A stretch of DNA of 64,000 nucleotides from VRUE01 sp963774405. GTDB taxonomy: Bacteria > Actinomycetota > Thermoleophilia > Solirubrobacterales > 70-9. A model generated the notes under the pieces. It did not search any database. It was not told the DNA's origin and was given only the letters and a program-made list of their open reading frames with translations. Made by a program: the position numbers and the translations under genes. The stretch covers positions 186,001 to 250,000 of the forward strand of contig CAVZEV010000007.1 in the NCBI GenBank assembly GCA_963774405.1, in the 5' to 3' direction. Each line of letters begins with the position of its first letter. Position 1 is the stretch's first letter. Positions 25,955 through 33,861 of this stretch are shown one piece after another.

Positions 25955-27594
25955 GCGCGACGCCCTGCACACTCAGCGTCGTGATCGCGAGCCGCGACCG
26001 CCGCGAGCGCCTACGACGCTGCCTCGAGGCGCTGACCGAGCAGGCTGCGGACCCCGCCCGCTTCGAGGTGATCGTCGCCGACGACGGCTCCAGCGACGGC
26101 TCGGCAGCGATGGCCGAGGCGCTGCAGACCGCCTTCCGGCTGCGCGTGCTGCGGCTCGCGGGCGGCGGCCAAGCGGCGGCGCAGAACGCCGCGCTCGAGC
26201 TCGCCACGGGCGACGCCTGCCTCTTCCTCGACGACGACGTGATCGCCGGTCCCGACCTGGTCGGCGCCCACCTCGCCGCGCACGGCGAGGGCGCGAGCGT
26301 GCTCGGCATCGGCGCCCTCGAGCAGCCGCCGCCCGAGGACGGGAACTGGGCCGGTCGCGCCTACGCGACCGCCTGGAACGAGCGCTACGCCGAGCTCGCC
26401 CGCAAACCGGTTGACTGGCCCGATGCCTACGGCGGCAACTTCTCGGCCCCGCGGGCGATGCTGCTCGAGGTCGGCGGGGTCGCCGTGGGGCTCGCCGCCG
26501 GCTTCGACATCGAGCTGGCCCACCGCCTCTGCCGCGCCGGTTGCGTCCCCCGCTACCTGCCCGAGGCGAGCGGCGTCCACGACGACCAGAAGAGCGGTGC
26601 CCAGATCCTCGCCGCCGGCGAGCGCTACGGCGCCTTCTGCGCCGAGTTCGCCGAGCGCGAGCCGGCGGCGCGGCCGAAGCTGCTCGGCTGGTTCCTCGCG
26701 ACGACGCCGCGCGAGGTCCTGCTGCGGCGGGCGCTCCTCGCCCTGCGCGTCCCGCCGGCAGTGATCGCGCCCCTGGGCAGGATGATCCCGGGATCCGGGC
26801 GGCGCCAGGTCTGGTTCGGCTTCCTCTCGCGCCTCGCCTTCTGGCGCGGCGTCCGCGGGGCCACGAGCCGCGAGCGCTGGCTGGGGACGACCCGCGGTGT
26901 GCCGGTGCTGATGTACCACGCCTTCAGCCCCGGCTCGGAGGCCGGGCGCTTCGTCATGCCGCGCCGCACCTTCGCCCGCCAGATGCGCCTGCTGGCGGCG
27001 CTGCGCTACCGCGTGATCGGCTTCGAGCAGCTGGCGAGCGCGGTGCGCGAGGGCGCGCCGCTGCCCCGTCGCGCGGCGGTGATCACGATCGACGACGGCT
27101 ACCGCGACAACCTCGAGCTCGCCGAGCCGATCCTCAGCCGGCGCCGCTTCCCGGCCACCGTCTTCGTCGTCAGCGGCCGCCTCGGCGGCGAGAACGACTG
27201 GGACGGGGAGAGCGAGCTCAGTGGGCGTCCGCTGCTGAGGACCGACCAGGTCCGGGAGCTGCGCGCCCGGGGCATCGAGATCGGCGCCCACACGCGCAGC
27301 CACCCGGCCCTGCCCGAGGTCGCCGACGAGGCGCTCGCCGAGGAGCTCGGCGGCTCGCGCAGCGACCTCGAAGCGCTGCTCGGCGCGCCGGTGGCGACCC
27401 TCGCCTACCCCTACGGGCGCTTCGACGAGCGGGTCGTCGCCGCGGCCGGCGAGGCCGGCCTGCAGGCGGCCTGCACGGTGGAGGGGCGCCGGGCCGGGCT
27501 CGGCGACGGGGCGCTGACGATCTCGCGCAGCGAGATCCGCGGCACCGACTCGATCGCGGCCTTCCTGCGCAAGCTCTGGTGGGGCGGCAACTGA
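25951..27594 (+). CDS. Fused family 2 glycosyltransferase and NodB-type polysaccharide deacetylase
   Basis: A 547-residue two-domain protein. Residues 1-300 repeat the previous glycosyltransferase (VIASRDRRERLRRCLEALTE, GGGQAAAQNAALELA, CLFLDDDVIAGPDLV). Residues 320-547 form a carbohydrate esterase 4 domain. Motif 1 is TIDDGYRDN (metal Asp), motif 2 GAHTRSHPAL (His pair) and motif 3 YPYGRFDERV. Adding a sugar and removing an N-acetyl (or O-acetyl) group in one chain suggests a partly deacetylated amino-sugar polymer, but the side on which the esterase acts is unclear because no signal or membrane segment separates the domains. Confidence 0.85.
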   Translation: MSATPCTLSVVIASRDRRERLRRCLEALTEQAADPARFEVIVADDGSSDGSAAMAEALQTAFRLRVLRLAGGGQAAAQNAALELATGDACLFLDDDVIAGPDLVGAHLAAHGEGASVLGIGALEQPPPEDGNWAGRAYATAWNERYAELARKPVDWPDAYGGNFSAPRAMLLEVGGVAVGLAAGFDIELAHRLCRAGCVPRYLPEASGVHDDQKSGAQILAAGERYGAFCAEFAEREPAARPKLLGWFLATTPREVLLRRALLALRVPPAVIAPLGRMIPGSGRRQVWFGFLSRLAFWRGVRGATSRERWLGTTRGVPVLMYHAFSPGSEAGRFVMPRRTFARQMRLLAALRYRVIGFEQLASAVREGAPLPRRAAVITIDDGYRDNLELAEPILSRRRFPATVFVVSGRLGGENDWDGESELSGRPLLRTDQVRELRARGIEIGAHTRSHPALPEVADEALAEELGGSRSDLEALLGAPVATLAYPYGRFDERVVAAAGEAGLQAACTVEGRRAGLGDGALTISRSEIRGTDSIAAFLRKLWWGGN

Positions 27595-27600
27595 GCTCGC

Positions 27601-28417
27601 TCAGCCGGCGGAGGGATCGAGGCGGACCCCGCCGAGCGTCAGCAGCGCGTCGCGCAGGACGCCCGGCCGCCGGCCGGCGAGGGCCAGCTTGAGCCGCAGC
27701 TTGCGCGGCGTATCGGCGGCGTGGACCTCGATCCGGGGCACGGTGAAGCGATCGCCGCCGGGGCGCGGGTCGCCCCAGGCGGTGGTGAAGGCGACCGCGT
27801 AGCCCGCCTCGCGCACGGCCTCGCGCACGGCCGGGCTCCAGCGGCCGTAGGGGTAGGAGAAGGCGCGCGGGCGCGGCACCCCGGCCGCCTCGATCCCGTC
27901 GGCGGAGGCGACCATCTCGTGCTCCAGCTCGCCGGCGGGGCACCTCGGGCAGCGCCCGGTGGCTGACCGTGTGCGAGCCGACCTCGATGCCCGCGGCGCG
28001 CGCCCGCGGCAGGTCCTCGGGGGCCAGCAGCCGCAGGCTCGCCGCCCCCTTGTGGTGGTCCCAGTCGTTGGCGCCGCCGAGGTGACCGGCGATCGCGAAG
28101 ACCACCGCCGGGATGCTCCGCTCCGCCAGCAGCGGCGCGGCGGTCTCGAGCAGGTCGGTGTAGGCGTCGTCGAAGCTGACCAGGACGGCGCGGCGCGGCA
28201 GCGCCCCCTCCCCCGCCAGCCAGGCGAGCACCGCGTCGAGGTCGACGAAGCTCCAGCCGTGCTCGGCAAGAGAATCGAGCTGGGCGGCGAAGAGCCGGGG
28301 CGAGACTCCGTACTCGGAGAGCACCGCGTCGTCGCGCAGGTCGGCGATCGCGTGGTAGGCGAGAATGCGCAACCGCGATCGGCGCCCGGTGGGCTCAGGC
28401 GAGGCCAGAGATGTCAC
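27601..28417 (-). CDS. NodB-type polysaccharide deacetylase, one frameshift
   Basis: About 271 residues after removing one base near 27940. ILAYHAIAD starts the domain. SFDDAYTDLLE (metal motif), GSHTVSHRALPEVP (His pair) and YPYGRWSPAVREAV (motif 3) are all intact. No signal peptide is visible. The GTG start at 28417 overlaps the ATG of the divergent glycosyltransferase gene by 7 bases. A TTG near 28372 is the alternative. It resembles the esterase half of the preceding fusion gene, which it meets tail to tail with 6 bases between. Confidence 0.8.
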
Positions 28418-29361
28418 ACCCCTTCTTCAGCATCGTGATCACGACCTTCAACCGCTCGCGGATCGTATGCCGCTGCATCGACGCCTGCCTGGCGCAGGAC
28501 TTCGCCGACTTCGAGATCGTCGTCGTCGACGACGGCTCCGGCGACGACACCGAGGCAGTGCTGGCCGAGCGCTACGACGACCCCCGCCTGCGGGTGATCG
28601 CCCACGAGTCCAACCGCGGCATCAACCCCGCCCGCCACACCGGCGCGAGCAGCGCCCGCGGCGAGTGGGTGGTCGTGGTCGACAGCGACGACGAGCTGCT
28701 GCCCGGGGCGCTCGCCCGCCTGCGCGAGCTGATCGACGAGCTGCCCGACGGCGTCCGGGTTTTGCGCAGCCGCCAGATCCACGACGACGGCCACCTCACG
28801 CCCAGCTTCGTCCCCGACGGCCCCTACGGCTACGAGGGCCGCATCCGCTGGGCCGAGGCCGAGGGCGGCAACGACGCCGCCCGCTGCATCGAGCGCGCCG
28901 TCTTCGCCGAGACCCCCTACATCGACGGCCGCCGCGGCGCGATGGAGACCCTCTTCGAGCTCAACCTGGCCGAACGCGAGACCAGCCTCTGCGCCGAGGA
29001 CGTGCTCACCGCCGTCCACGCCGACGCCCCCGACAGCTGGCTGCGCGCGGTCCGCGCCACCGACGTCATCCCCCGCCTGCGCCGCGAGGCCCCCGACATG
29101 CTCTGGATGGCCGAGACGACCCTCGAACGCCACGGCGAGGCCCTGCAGCGCTGGGGCCCGCGCCAGTACGTCACCGTCCTGCGCATCGCCGCCACCCAGT
29201 CCTTCATCCTCGGCAAGCGCCACCAAGGCGCCCGCTACGCCCTCAAGGCCCTACGCCGCGACCCGCTGGCCCCAGCGGCCTGGATCACCCTCCTACTCGG
29301 ACTCCTCGGCCCCGCCGCCACCGCCCGCGGCGCCGTCGCCTACCGGCGCCTCGCGTCCTGA
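28411..29361 (+). CDS. Family 2 glycosyltransferase
   Basis: A 316-residue GT-A enzyme. FFSIVITTFNRSRIVCRCID, IVVVDDGSGDDTEAVLAERY and NRGINPARHTGASSARGEWV lead to VVDSDDELLPGAL (DxD, about residue 91). The C-terminal part is helical (YALKALRRDPLAPAAW). It diverges from the deacetylase gene with overlapping start codons, so the two promoters must lie inside each other's coding sequence. It ends the first polysaccharide segment. Confidence 0.85.
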   Translation: MSHPFFSIVITTFNRSRIVCRCIDACLAQDFADFEIVVVDDGSGDDTEAVLAERYDDPRLRVIAHESNRGINPARHTGASSARGEWVVVVDSDDELLPGALARLRELIDELPDGVRVLRSRQIHDDGHLTPSFVPDGPYGYEGRIRWAEAEGGNDAARCIERAVFAETPYIDGRRGAMETLFELNLAERETSLCAEDVLTAVHADAPDSWLRAVRATDVIPRLRREAPDMLWMAETTLERHGEALQRWGPRQYVTVLRIAATQSFILGKRHQGARYALKALRRDPLAPAAWITLLLGLLGPAATARGAVAYRRLAS

Positions 29362-29404
29362 GTCAAGAACGGTCCGCCGGACCCTTCACCGTTAAAGTTG
29401 ACCC

Positions 29405-30079
29405 ATGGGGGCCAGGCGAACTTTGGGGGCGTTCGTCACCGTGCTTTGCCTACTCGCCTTCGCAGGCGCAAATGCGAGCGCATCGGCTCCGATCTCCGGA
29501 AGCCGTGAGCATCCCTGCAAAGTGGGAGGGCCGCCGGCGTGGTATTTCTGGCGCATTCCGCCCGGCATCAAGAGGCTCTCGCCGATCGTGACCATCGCCT
29601 GCGGCCGGCGCCTGCTCGGGCGGCCCTACGAGATCGTCGCCGTCGATACCAGCGAAGGGCTCTGGGTCTATGCCGACAGCGGCCCGCTTGGCTTCTCGGA
29701 GGGTCAGCCCGCTCTTCCTGAAACCCCTTTCGGCGCCATCGATGTCCAGTCGGGATGGAGCGGGCCACCGTCACGCACGTACCTCTACGGAGTGCTCGGG
29801 GCAAGCGTGGCCGGCGTCGAGGTGATCTTTCACCACAGGGGGCAGCACAAGCGTGTGGCGAGAACACCGACAACTGCGCTCGTCAGCGGCGAGCTTCTGA
29901 CCGAGCTGCATCAGACTGAACCCTTTGGTGCCTACCTGCTGACGATCTCCGGTTGCGTACCCCCCAAGGGTGTTCGCGCCCTTGCCTTCGATTCCCAAGG
30001 CCGACAAGTGGGAAGTGCGCGGCCGCTGAGCTTTGCTGCCCACCCATGCAATCCCAAGACCTGGTTCCGCCGCCGCTAA
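29405..30079 (+). CDS. Secreted hypothetical protein
   Basis: A 224-residue protein with a clear signal peptide: GARRTLG, then hydrophobic AFVTVLCLLAFAGANA, with cleavage probably after ASA near residue 27. The mature part has four cysteines (HPCKVG, TIACGRR, ISGCVPP, AHPCNPK), so two disulfides are likely. Base composition is less GC-biased than the preceding genes, and it marks the start of the interrupting block. The family is not recognised. Confidence 0.72.
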   Translation: MGARRTLGAFVTVLCLLAFAGANASASAPISGSREHPCKVGGPPAWYFWRIPPGIKRLSPIVTIACGRRLLGRPYEIVAVDTSEGLWVYADSGPLGFSEGQPALPETPFGAIDVQSGWSGPPSRTYLYGVLGASVAGVEVIFHHRGQHKRVARTPTTALVSGELLTELHQTEPFGAYLLTISGCVPPKGVRALAFDSQGRQVGSARPLSFAAHPCNPKTWFRRR

Positions 30080-30104
30080 CAGGCGGCTGGTCCAGTAATC
30101 GCCC

Positions 30105-31046
30105 ATGAGTGCCCCTCGATCCGCACACCGGCTCGTCCGGGCGGCATTTGCGCTGTATCGACGCTATCCGCTTCTCTTCTTGCTTCTCGCCGCCGGGGTG
30201 ATCGTCCCCTACGAGGTCATCGTCCTCGCCGCCACCGGCGCCGGGCCGCTCGCCCACGGCTCGCTCGGCTTCGGCGCCAGTTCCCTGTTGACGCTCCTCG
30301 ACCTTGCCTTGATCGGACCGCTGGTCTCGGCGCTTCACGTCCACGCGGTCAACGAGGTGTCCGAAGGGCGGGAGCCCCGGCTGGCCCCCGTCGCCCGCCG
30401 CGGACTGCAGGTGCTTCCCGTGGTCGCGGCGGCGGCGATAATCGCCTGGCTCGGAATCCTTCTGGGATTCCTGGCCTTGATCGTTCCCGGCATCGTCCTC
30501 TCGCTGCGCTGGTACGTGGTCGCCCAAGCGGCCGCGATCGAGCACGAGGGTTGGCTGCCGGCGCTGCGGCGAAGTCGCCGGCTGACCGAAGGTCACTATC
30601 GACACATAGTCGTGTTCGTCATCTACGTCACCTTGATCACCTCCCTACCGACGTTCCTGGTCGGATTCGCCTTCGGGCACAAAACCACCACCGCGGCGTC
30701 GTTCGTGGTCGGCGTGACCATCCAGCTCTTCACCTGGTCCCTCAGCGCGCTCGCGGCAGCGCTCATGTACTTCGACCTCCGCGCCCGTTTGGCATCTACC
30801 GCGGCAACCCCCGTCCCGCCTCCATCCACACCTGCGGAAGCGGACACCCGGGGGGCCGGCCACAGCTGGGATCCAAGGAGCTACTCCGACCAGGACCGAC
30901 CGAAGGGTTGGTACATCGATCCCGACTCCCCTGATCAAATGCGCTACTGGGGCGCGGGGAGTCCGCCAGGGTGGAGAGGCTCCACTCAGACGCCTCGAAA
31001 GGTGAGACGGGAGTGGCAGGAGGAGCTCCACGACATCGCCCCGTAG
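30105..31046 (+). CDS. Multi-pass membrane protein with C-terminal DUF2510
   Basis: A 313-residue protein. Residues 20-225 contain five to six hydrophobic segments, with GFLALIVPGIVLSLRWYVVA resembling glycerophosphodiesterase membrane-domain proteins (EHEGWLPALRRSRRLTEGHY is also typical). After a Pro-rich linker, residues 262-300 match the DUF2510 pattern: KGWYIDPDSPDQMRYWGAGS. DUF2510 is common in actinobacterial membrane proteins and its function is unknown. It begins 25 bases after the secreted protein gene. Confidence 0.75.
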   Translation: MSAPRSAHRLVRAAFALYRRYPLLFLLLAAGVIVPYEVIVLAATGAGPLAHGSLGFGASSLLTLLDLALIGPLVSALHVHAVNEVSEGREPRLAPVARRGLQVLPVVAAAAIIAWLGILLGFLALIVPGIVLSLRWYVVAQAAAIEHEGWLPALRRSRRLTEGHYRHIVVFVIYVTLITSLPTFLVGFAFGHKTTTAASFVVGVTIQLFTWSLSALAAALMYFDLRARLASTAATPVPPPSTPAEADTRGAGHSWDPRSYSDQDRPKGWYIDPDSPDQMRYWGAGSPPGWRGSTQTPRKVRREWQEELHDIAP

Positions 31047-31055
31047 AGAACACTC

Positions 31056-32357
31056 TCAGCAGGAGCTGATCGTTTCCTGGATCCGGTTGAGGTCGACGAA
31101 CGCTTCGGCGAGCGCGCGGTCGGGGAGGTGGCGGAGCGAAGCGATGGTGCACTCGATCGCCGCCGCCGAGTAGTTGTTCTTCGACCTGCGCAGTGCTCCC
31201 CGGTAGGCATTGAGCACGTCGGGCCGTCCGCACATCAGCTGGATCTCGAGGAAGCCCGTCGGGTCGCGATAGAGATCGACGATTCGCCTGTCCGAAACCG
31301 GAGCGAGCGCTTCTTCGACGCAGCTGTGGAGTTGCGCCGCGTGGTCGTAGCTCGAAGGCGCCAGCCATCCGGCCAACGATCGGACAACTGCTCCTCGGCC
31401 GCAGCGCAGGTAGATCCGCACGCTTGCGCCGAGGCTCCGGCCGGCGACGTACAGCCTCTGGATTTCGCCACTCGAGTACCGGTCGAAGGCCGCCGCGGCG
31501 CACCGAGCGCTACTCGGCGAGAACGCGAACGGTCCGGTCCGCAGGTACTCGCGGGTGACGGCAGCAAACGCTCGGCGATCGAATCTCGTGAATCCCAGCA
31601 AGCGGTCGACCTTCCACCACTCTCCGCGCTTTGCCAGGCCGAAGCGGAGCTTCGATCCGCTGAACCCTCCACCCCGGTAGGCGACTTCCGCCGTCGCATG
31701 GTCACCCGACACACGCACGTCCGAGACGGCGACGGCGCGCGGCCGCAGCAGCCTCGCCTTCCCGGCCCGACACCAGTAAAGACCGGCCGGCCCGTCACGA
31801 CTTTCACTTGCCTGCTCGAGGTAGCGAACGGTCGCGAGCTCGCAAGAGCCGGGGTCGCGGCCGGCCGCGATCTTCCTCAGCGCGTAGGCGATCTCGTGCT
31901 GCGACGAAGCCCGCCCGGCAGCCGGGCGATGGACGATCGCGACGGCCACGAACACCACCCCAAGGGCAAGGCCCACCTGAACGACTCGGTCGGGGGGCTT
32001 GCCACCCCGCCTGAGCCGCCTGACGGTGTCTCTCGAGGCGAGACCGATCAGGGCCGCGATCGAGGCGAGAAACGCCGTCCCCCAGAAGATCGGCGCTGTC
32101 TTGAAGGCGAAGCCGATGGCCAGACTGAGCGACCCCGCCAACGCAAGCGCCCAGCGGAGAATCGGCGCCCCGGGATCGCGCCTGCGCCGGACCAGCTGCC
32201 GGAGGCCAAATGCGATCAGCGCCGCCGTGAAGCCCCCGAGCATCACGAGGCTGACGACGTTGGCCGCGCCACCGCCTGGAAGCCAGACAACGCGAGCGAG
32301 GAGGGTCAGAGCCCACCCCGTGACCAGGACGCGCCAGAGCCGATCGTCGTCGGTCAT
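31056..32357 (-). CDS. Membrane protein with extracytoplasmic domain, function unknown
   Basis: About 433 residues from MTDDDRLWRV. Four hydrophobic segments fill residues 10-150. The rest is soluble and Cys-containing (SCELATVRYL, YWCRAGKARLL, RCAAAAFDRYSSG, YLRCGRG, ECTIASLRHLP). LRFGLAKRGEWWKVDRLLGF looks like the end of an NTF2-like fold. An ATG 18 codons upstream is the alternative start. It converges on the DUF2510 gene with 9 bases between. Composition is like its neighbours in this block. Confidence 0.65.
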   Translation of the reverse strand: MTDDDRLWRVLVTGWALTLLARVVWLPGGGAANVVSLVMLGGFTAALIAFGLRQLVRRRRDPGAPILRWALALAGSLSLAIGFAFKTAPIFWGTAFLASIAALIGLASRDTVRRLRRGGKPPDRVVQVGLALGVVFVAVAIVHRPAAGRASSQHEIAYALRKIAAGRDPGSCELATVRYLEQASESRDGPAGLYWCRAGKARLLRPRAVAVSDVRVSGDHATAEVAYRGGGFSGSKLRFGLAKRGEWWKVDRLLGFTRFDRRAFAAVTREYLRTGPFAFSPSSARCAAAAFDRYSSGEIQRLYVAGRSLGASVRIYLRCGRGAVVRSLAGWLAPSSYDHAAQLHSCVEEALAPVSDRRIVDLYRDPTGFLEIQLMCGRPDVLNAYRGALRRSKNNYSAAAIECTIASLRHLPDRALAEAFVDLNRIQETISSC

Positions 32358-32526
32358 GGCGCGAGACGGGCCCACGATCTGCCTATCGACACGTCGAGAC
32401 GCTCAATCAAGCCGGCCGAGCGAGATACAACGGAGCCGAAACCCGCGGCGAAGGGCTCTCAGGCGGCACCAATGAGACGGATCCCGGAGAGCATCGTCAC
32501 TCCTTCTGGCGGCAACAGCAAATTAT

Positions 32527-32607
32527 ATTCGCCATCTGCCGCGGCTCTATTCGCCATCTGCCGGTATGATATTCGCCATCTGCCGGAGCGTTCGTCGCCA
32601 TTTACCT
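32527..32607. repeat. Four direct repeats with an exact 22-bp period before the DUF4143 ATPase
   Basis: ATTCGCCATCTGCCG occurs at 32527, 32549 and 32571. A diverged fourth copy (TCGCCATTTACC) is in register at 32593-32607. The 22-bp spacing is about two helical turns, placing sites on one face of the DNA. The last copy ends 10 bases before the first ATG of the ATPase. This fits a tandem operator; an iteron-like function is the alternative. Bases 32376-32526 hold nothing else recognisable. Confidence 0.85.
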
Positions 32608-32616
32608 TGAACCTCG

Positions 32617-33861
32617 ATGCTCCCGCCCACCGACATGTTCATCCGTAACACCCAGCAGCTGGTGCTCGAAGCACTCGCGGACACGCGAGTCGTATTCATC
32701 GCCGGCGCCCGGCAGGTGGGGAAGAGCACGCTGGCACAGCAGATTGCGGAAACAGGCCATTCGTTTGAAGAGTTCAGCCTTGATGTCCGCGCCACGCGTG
32801 AGACGGCCCTCGCCGATCCGGAGGGCTTCATCGCGGCCTTGCACGGCCCAGCTTTCATCGATGAGGTCCAGCGCGCGCCCGACCTGCTGCTCGCCATCAA
32901 GCGTGCCGTCGATAAAGACCCCACGCCGGGGCGCTTCCTGCTCACAGGCTCGGCCAATCTGCTCACCGCGAGCAAGGTCAAGGACGCGCTTACCGGACGC
33001 ATGGAGACCATTCCGCTCTGGCCCCTTGCCCAAAGCGAGATCCACGGGAGCATGAGCAACTTCGTCGATGCTCTCTTTGCGGCCGAGCCCCCTCGCGTGG
33101 CCGGTGCCCCCGTTGGCCGCAAAGCCTTCGTCGAGGCCGTGGCGGCCGGCGGCTACCCAGAGGCGCGAGCACGCAGCGGCCGCCGCCGAGCTCGCTGGTT
33201 CGCCAGCTACTTGGATACGACGCTCAATAGGGACCTACGCGAGATCAGCGACGCTCGAAAGCTCCATGAGACCCCACGCTTGCTGCGACTGCTCGCCTCG
33301 CAGGCCGCGAACGTTCTCTCCTATCGCGCAGTCGCCGCCAAGCTCGACCTGACGCACGACACCGTCCGCGAGTACATAGGCCTGCTGCAAACGATATTCC
33401 TCGTGCATCTGCTGCCCGCCTGGCGTCCCGGCATCGGAGCGCGTGAGGCACACGCCCCGAAGGCCTACCTGCTCGACGCCGGGCTGCTGGCGTATCTGCT
33501 CGGCGCCGACGAGCGCCGCATCGAAGTCGATGACCAGATCACCGGGAAGGTGCTCGAGAACTTCGTCGTCGGCGAGGTGCTCAAGCACGCCGGCTGGGCC
33601 GCCACCCACAGCTCTGCCTACCACTACCGCCAGCGCGAGGAAGAGGTTGACCTCCTGCTGGAGAACCGCAGTGGCGCGATTGTCGGGATCGAGGTGAAGG
33701 CTGCGGCGTCCATTGACCGCAAGAACGTTCGAGCGATGGAGAAGCTGCGGGACAGTAGGGGCGAACGGTTCAAGGCCGGAGTTGTCGTATGCACATGTGA
33801 GCAGACGATTCCGCTCGGCGATCGGCTTTGGGCTGTGCCTCTGAGCGGGCTATGGGCCTGA
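32617..33861 (+). CDS. AAA ATPase with C-terminal DUF4143
   Basis: A 414-residue protein. Walker A is AGARQVGKSTLA (about residue 31) and the Walker B-like stretch is PAFIDEVQRAPDLLLAIKR. LLTGSANLL and SYLDTTLNRDLREIS follow. The C-terminal part (ENFVVGEVLKHAGW, YHYRQREEEVDLLLEN) is the DUF4143 region, with an E-VD-x-LL-EN motif reminiscent of PD-(D/E)xK nucleases. The family is widespread, mobile and of unknown role. The second ATG (MFIRNTQQ) at 32635 is an alternative start. Composition is clearly less GC-rich. It overlaps the convergent flippase by 12 bases. Confidence 0.85.
   Translation: MLPPTDMFIRNTQQLVLEALADTRVVFIAGARQVGKSTLAQQIAETGHSFEEFSLDVRATRETALADPEGFIAALHGPAFIDEVQRAPDLLLAIKRAVDKDPTPGRFLLTGSANLLTASKVKDALTGRMETIPLWPLAQSEIHGSMSNFVDALFAAEPPRVAGAPVGRKAFVEAVAAGGYPEARARSGRRRARWFASYLDTTLNRDLREISDARKLHETPRLLRLLASQAANVLSYRAVAAKLDLTHDTVREYIGLLQTIFLVHLLPAWRPGIGAREAHAPKAYLLDAGLLAYLLGADERRIEVDDQITGKVLENFVVGEVLKHAGWAATHSSAYHYRQREEEVDLLLENRSGAIVGIEVKAAASIDRKNVRAMEKLRDSRGERFKAGVVVCTCEQTIPLGDRLWAVPLSGLWA

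Noticed and set aside
32527..32607. Short direct repeats that could suggest a CRISPR array
   Set aside because: The repeats are 15 bases with only 7-base spacers, there are just four copies, and no cas genes are near. An operator array fits better.
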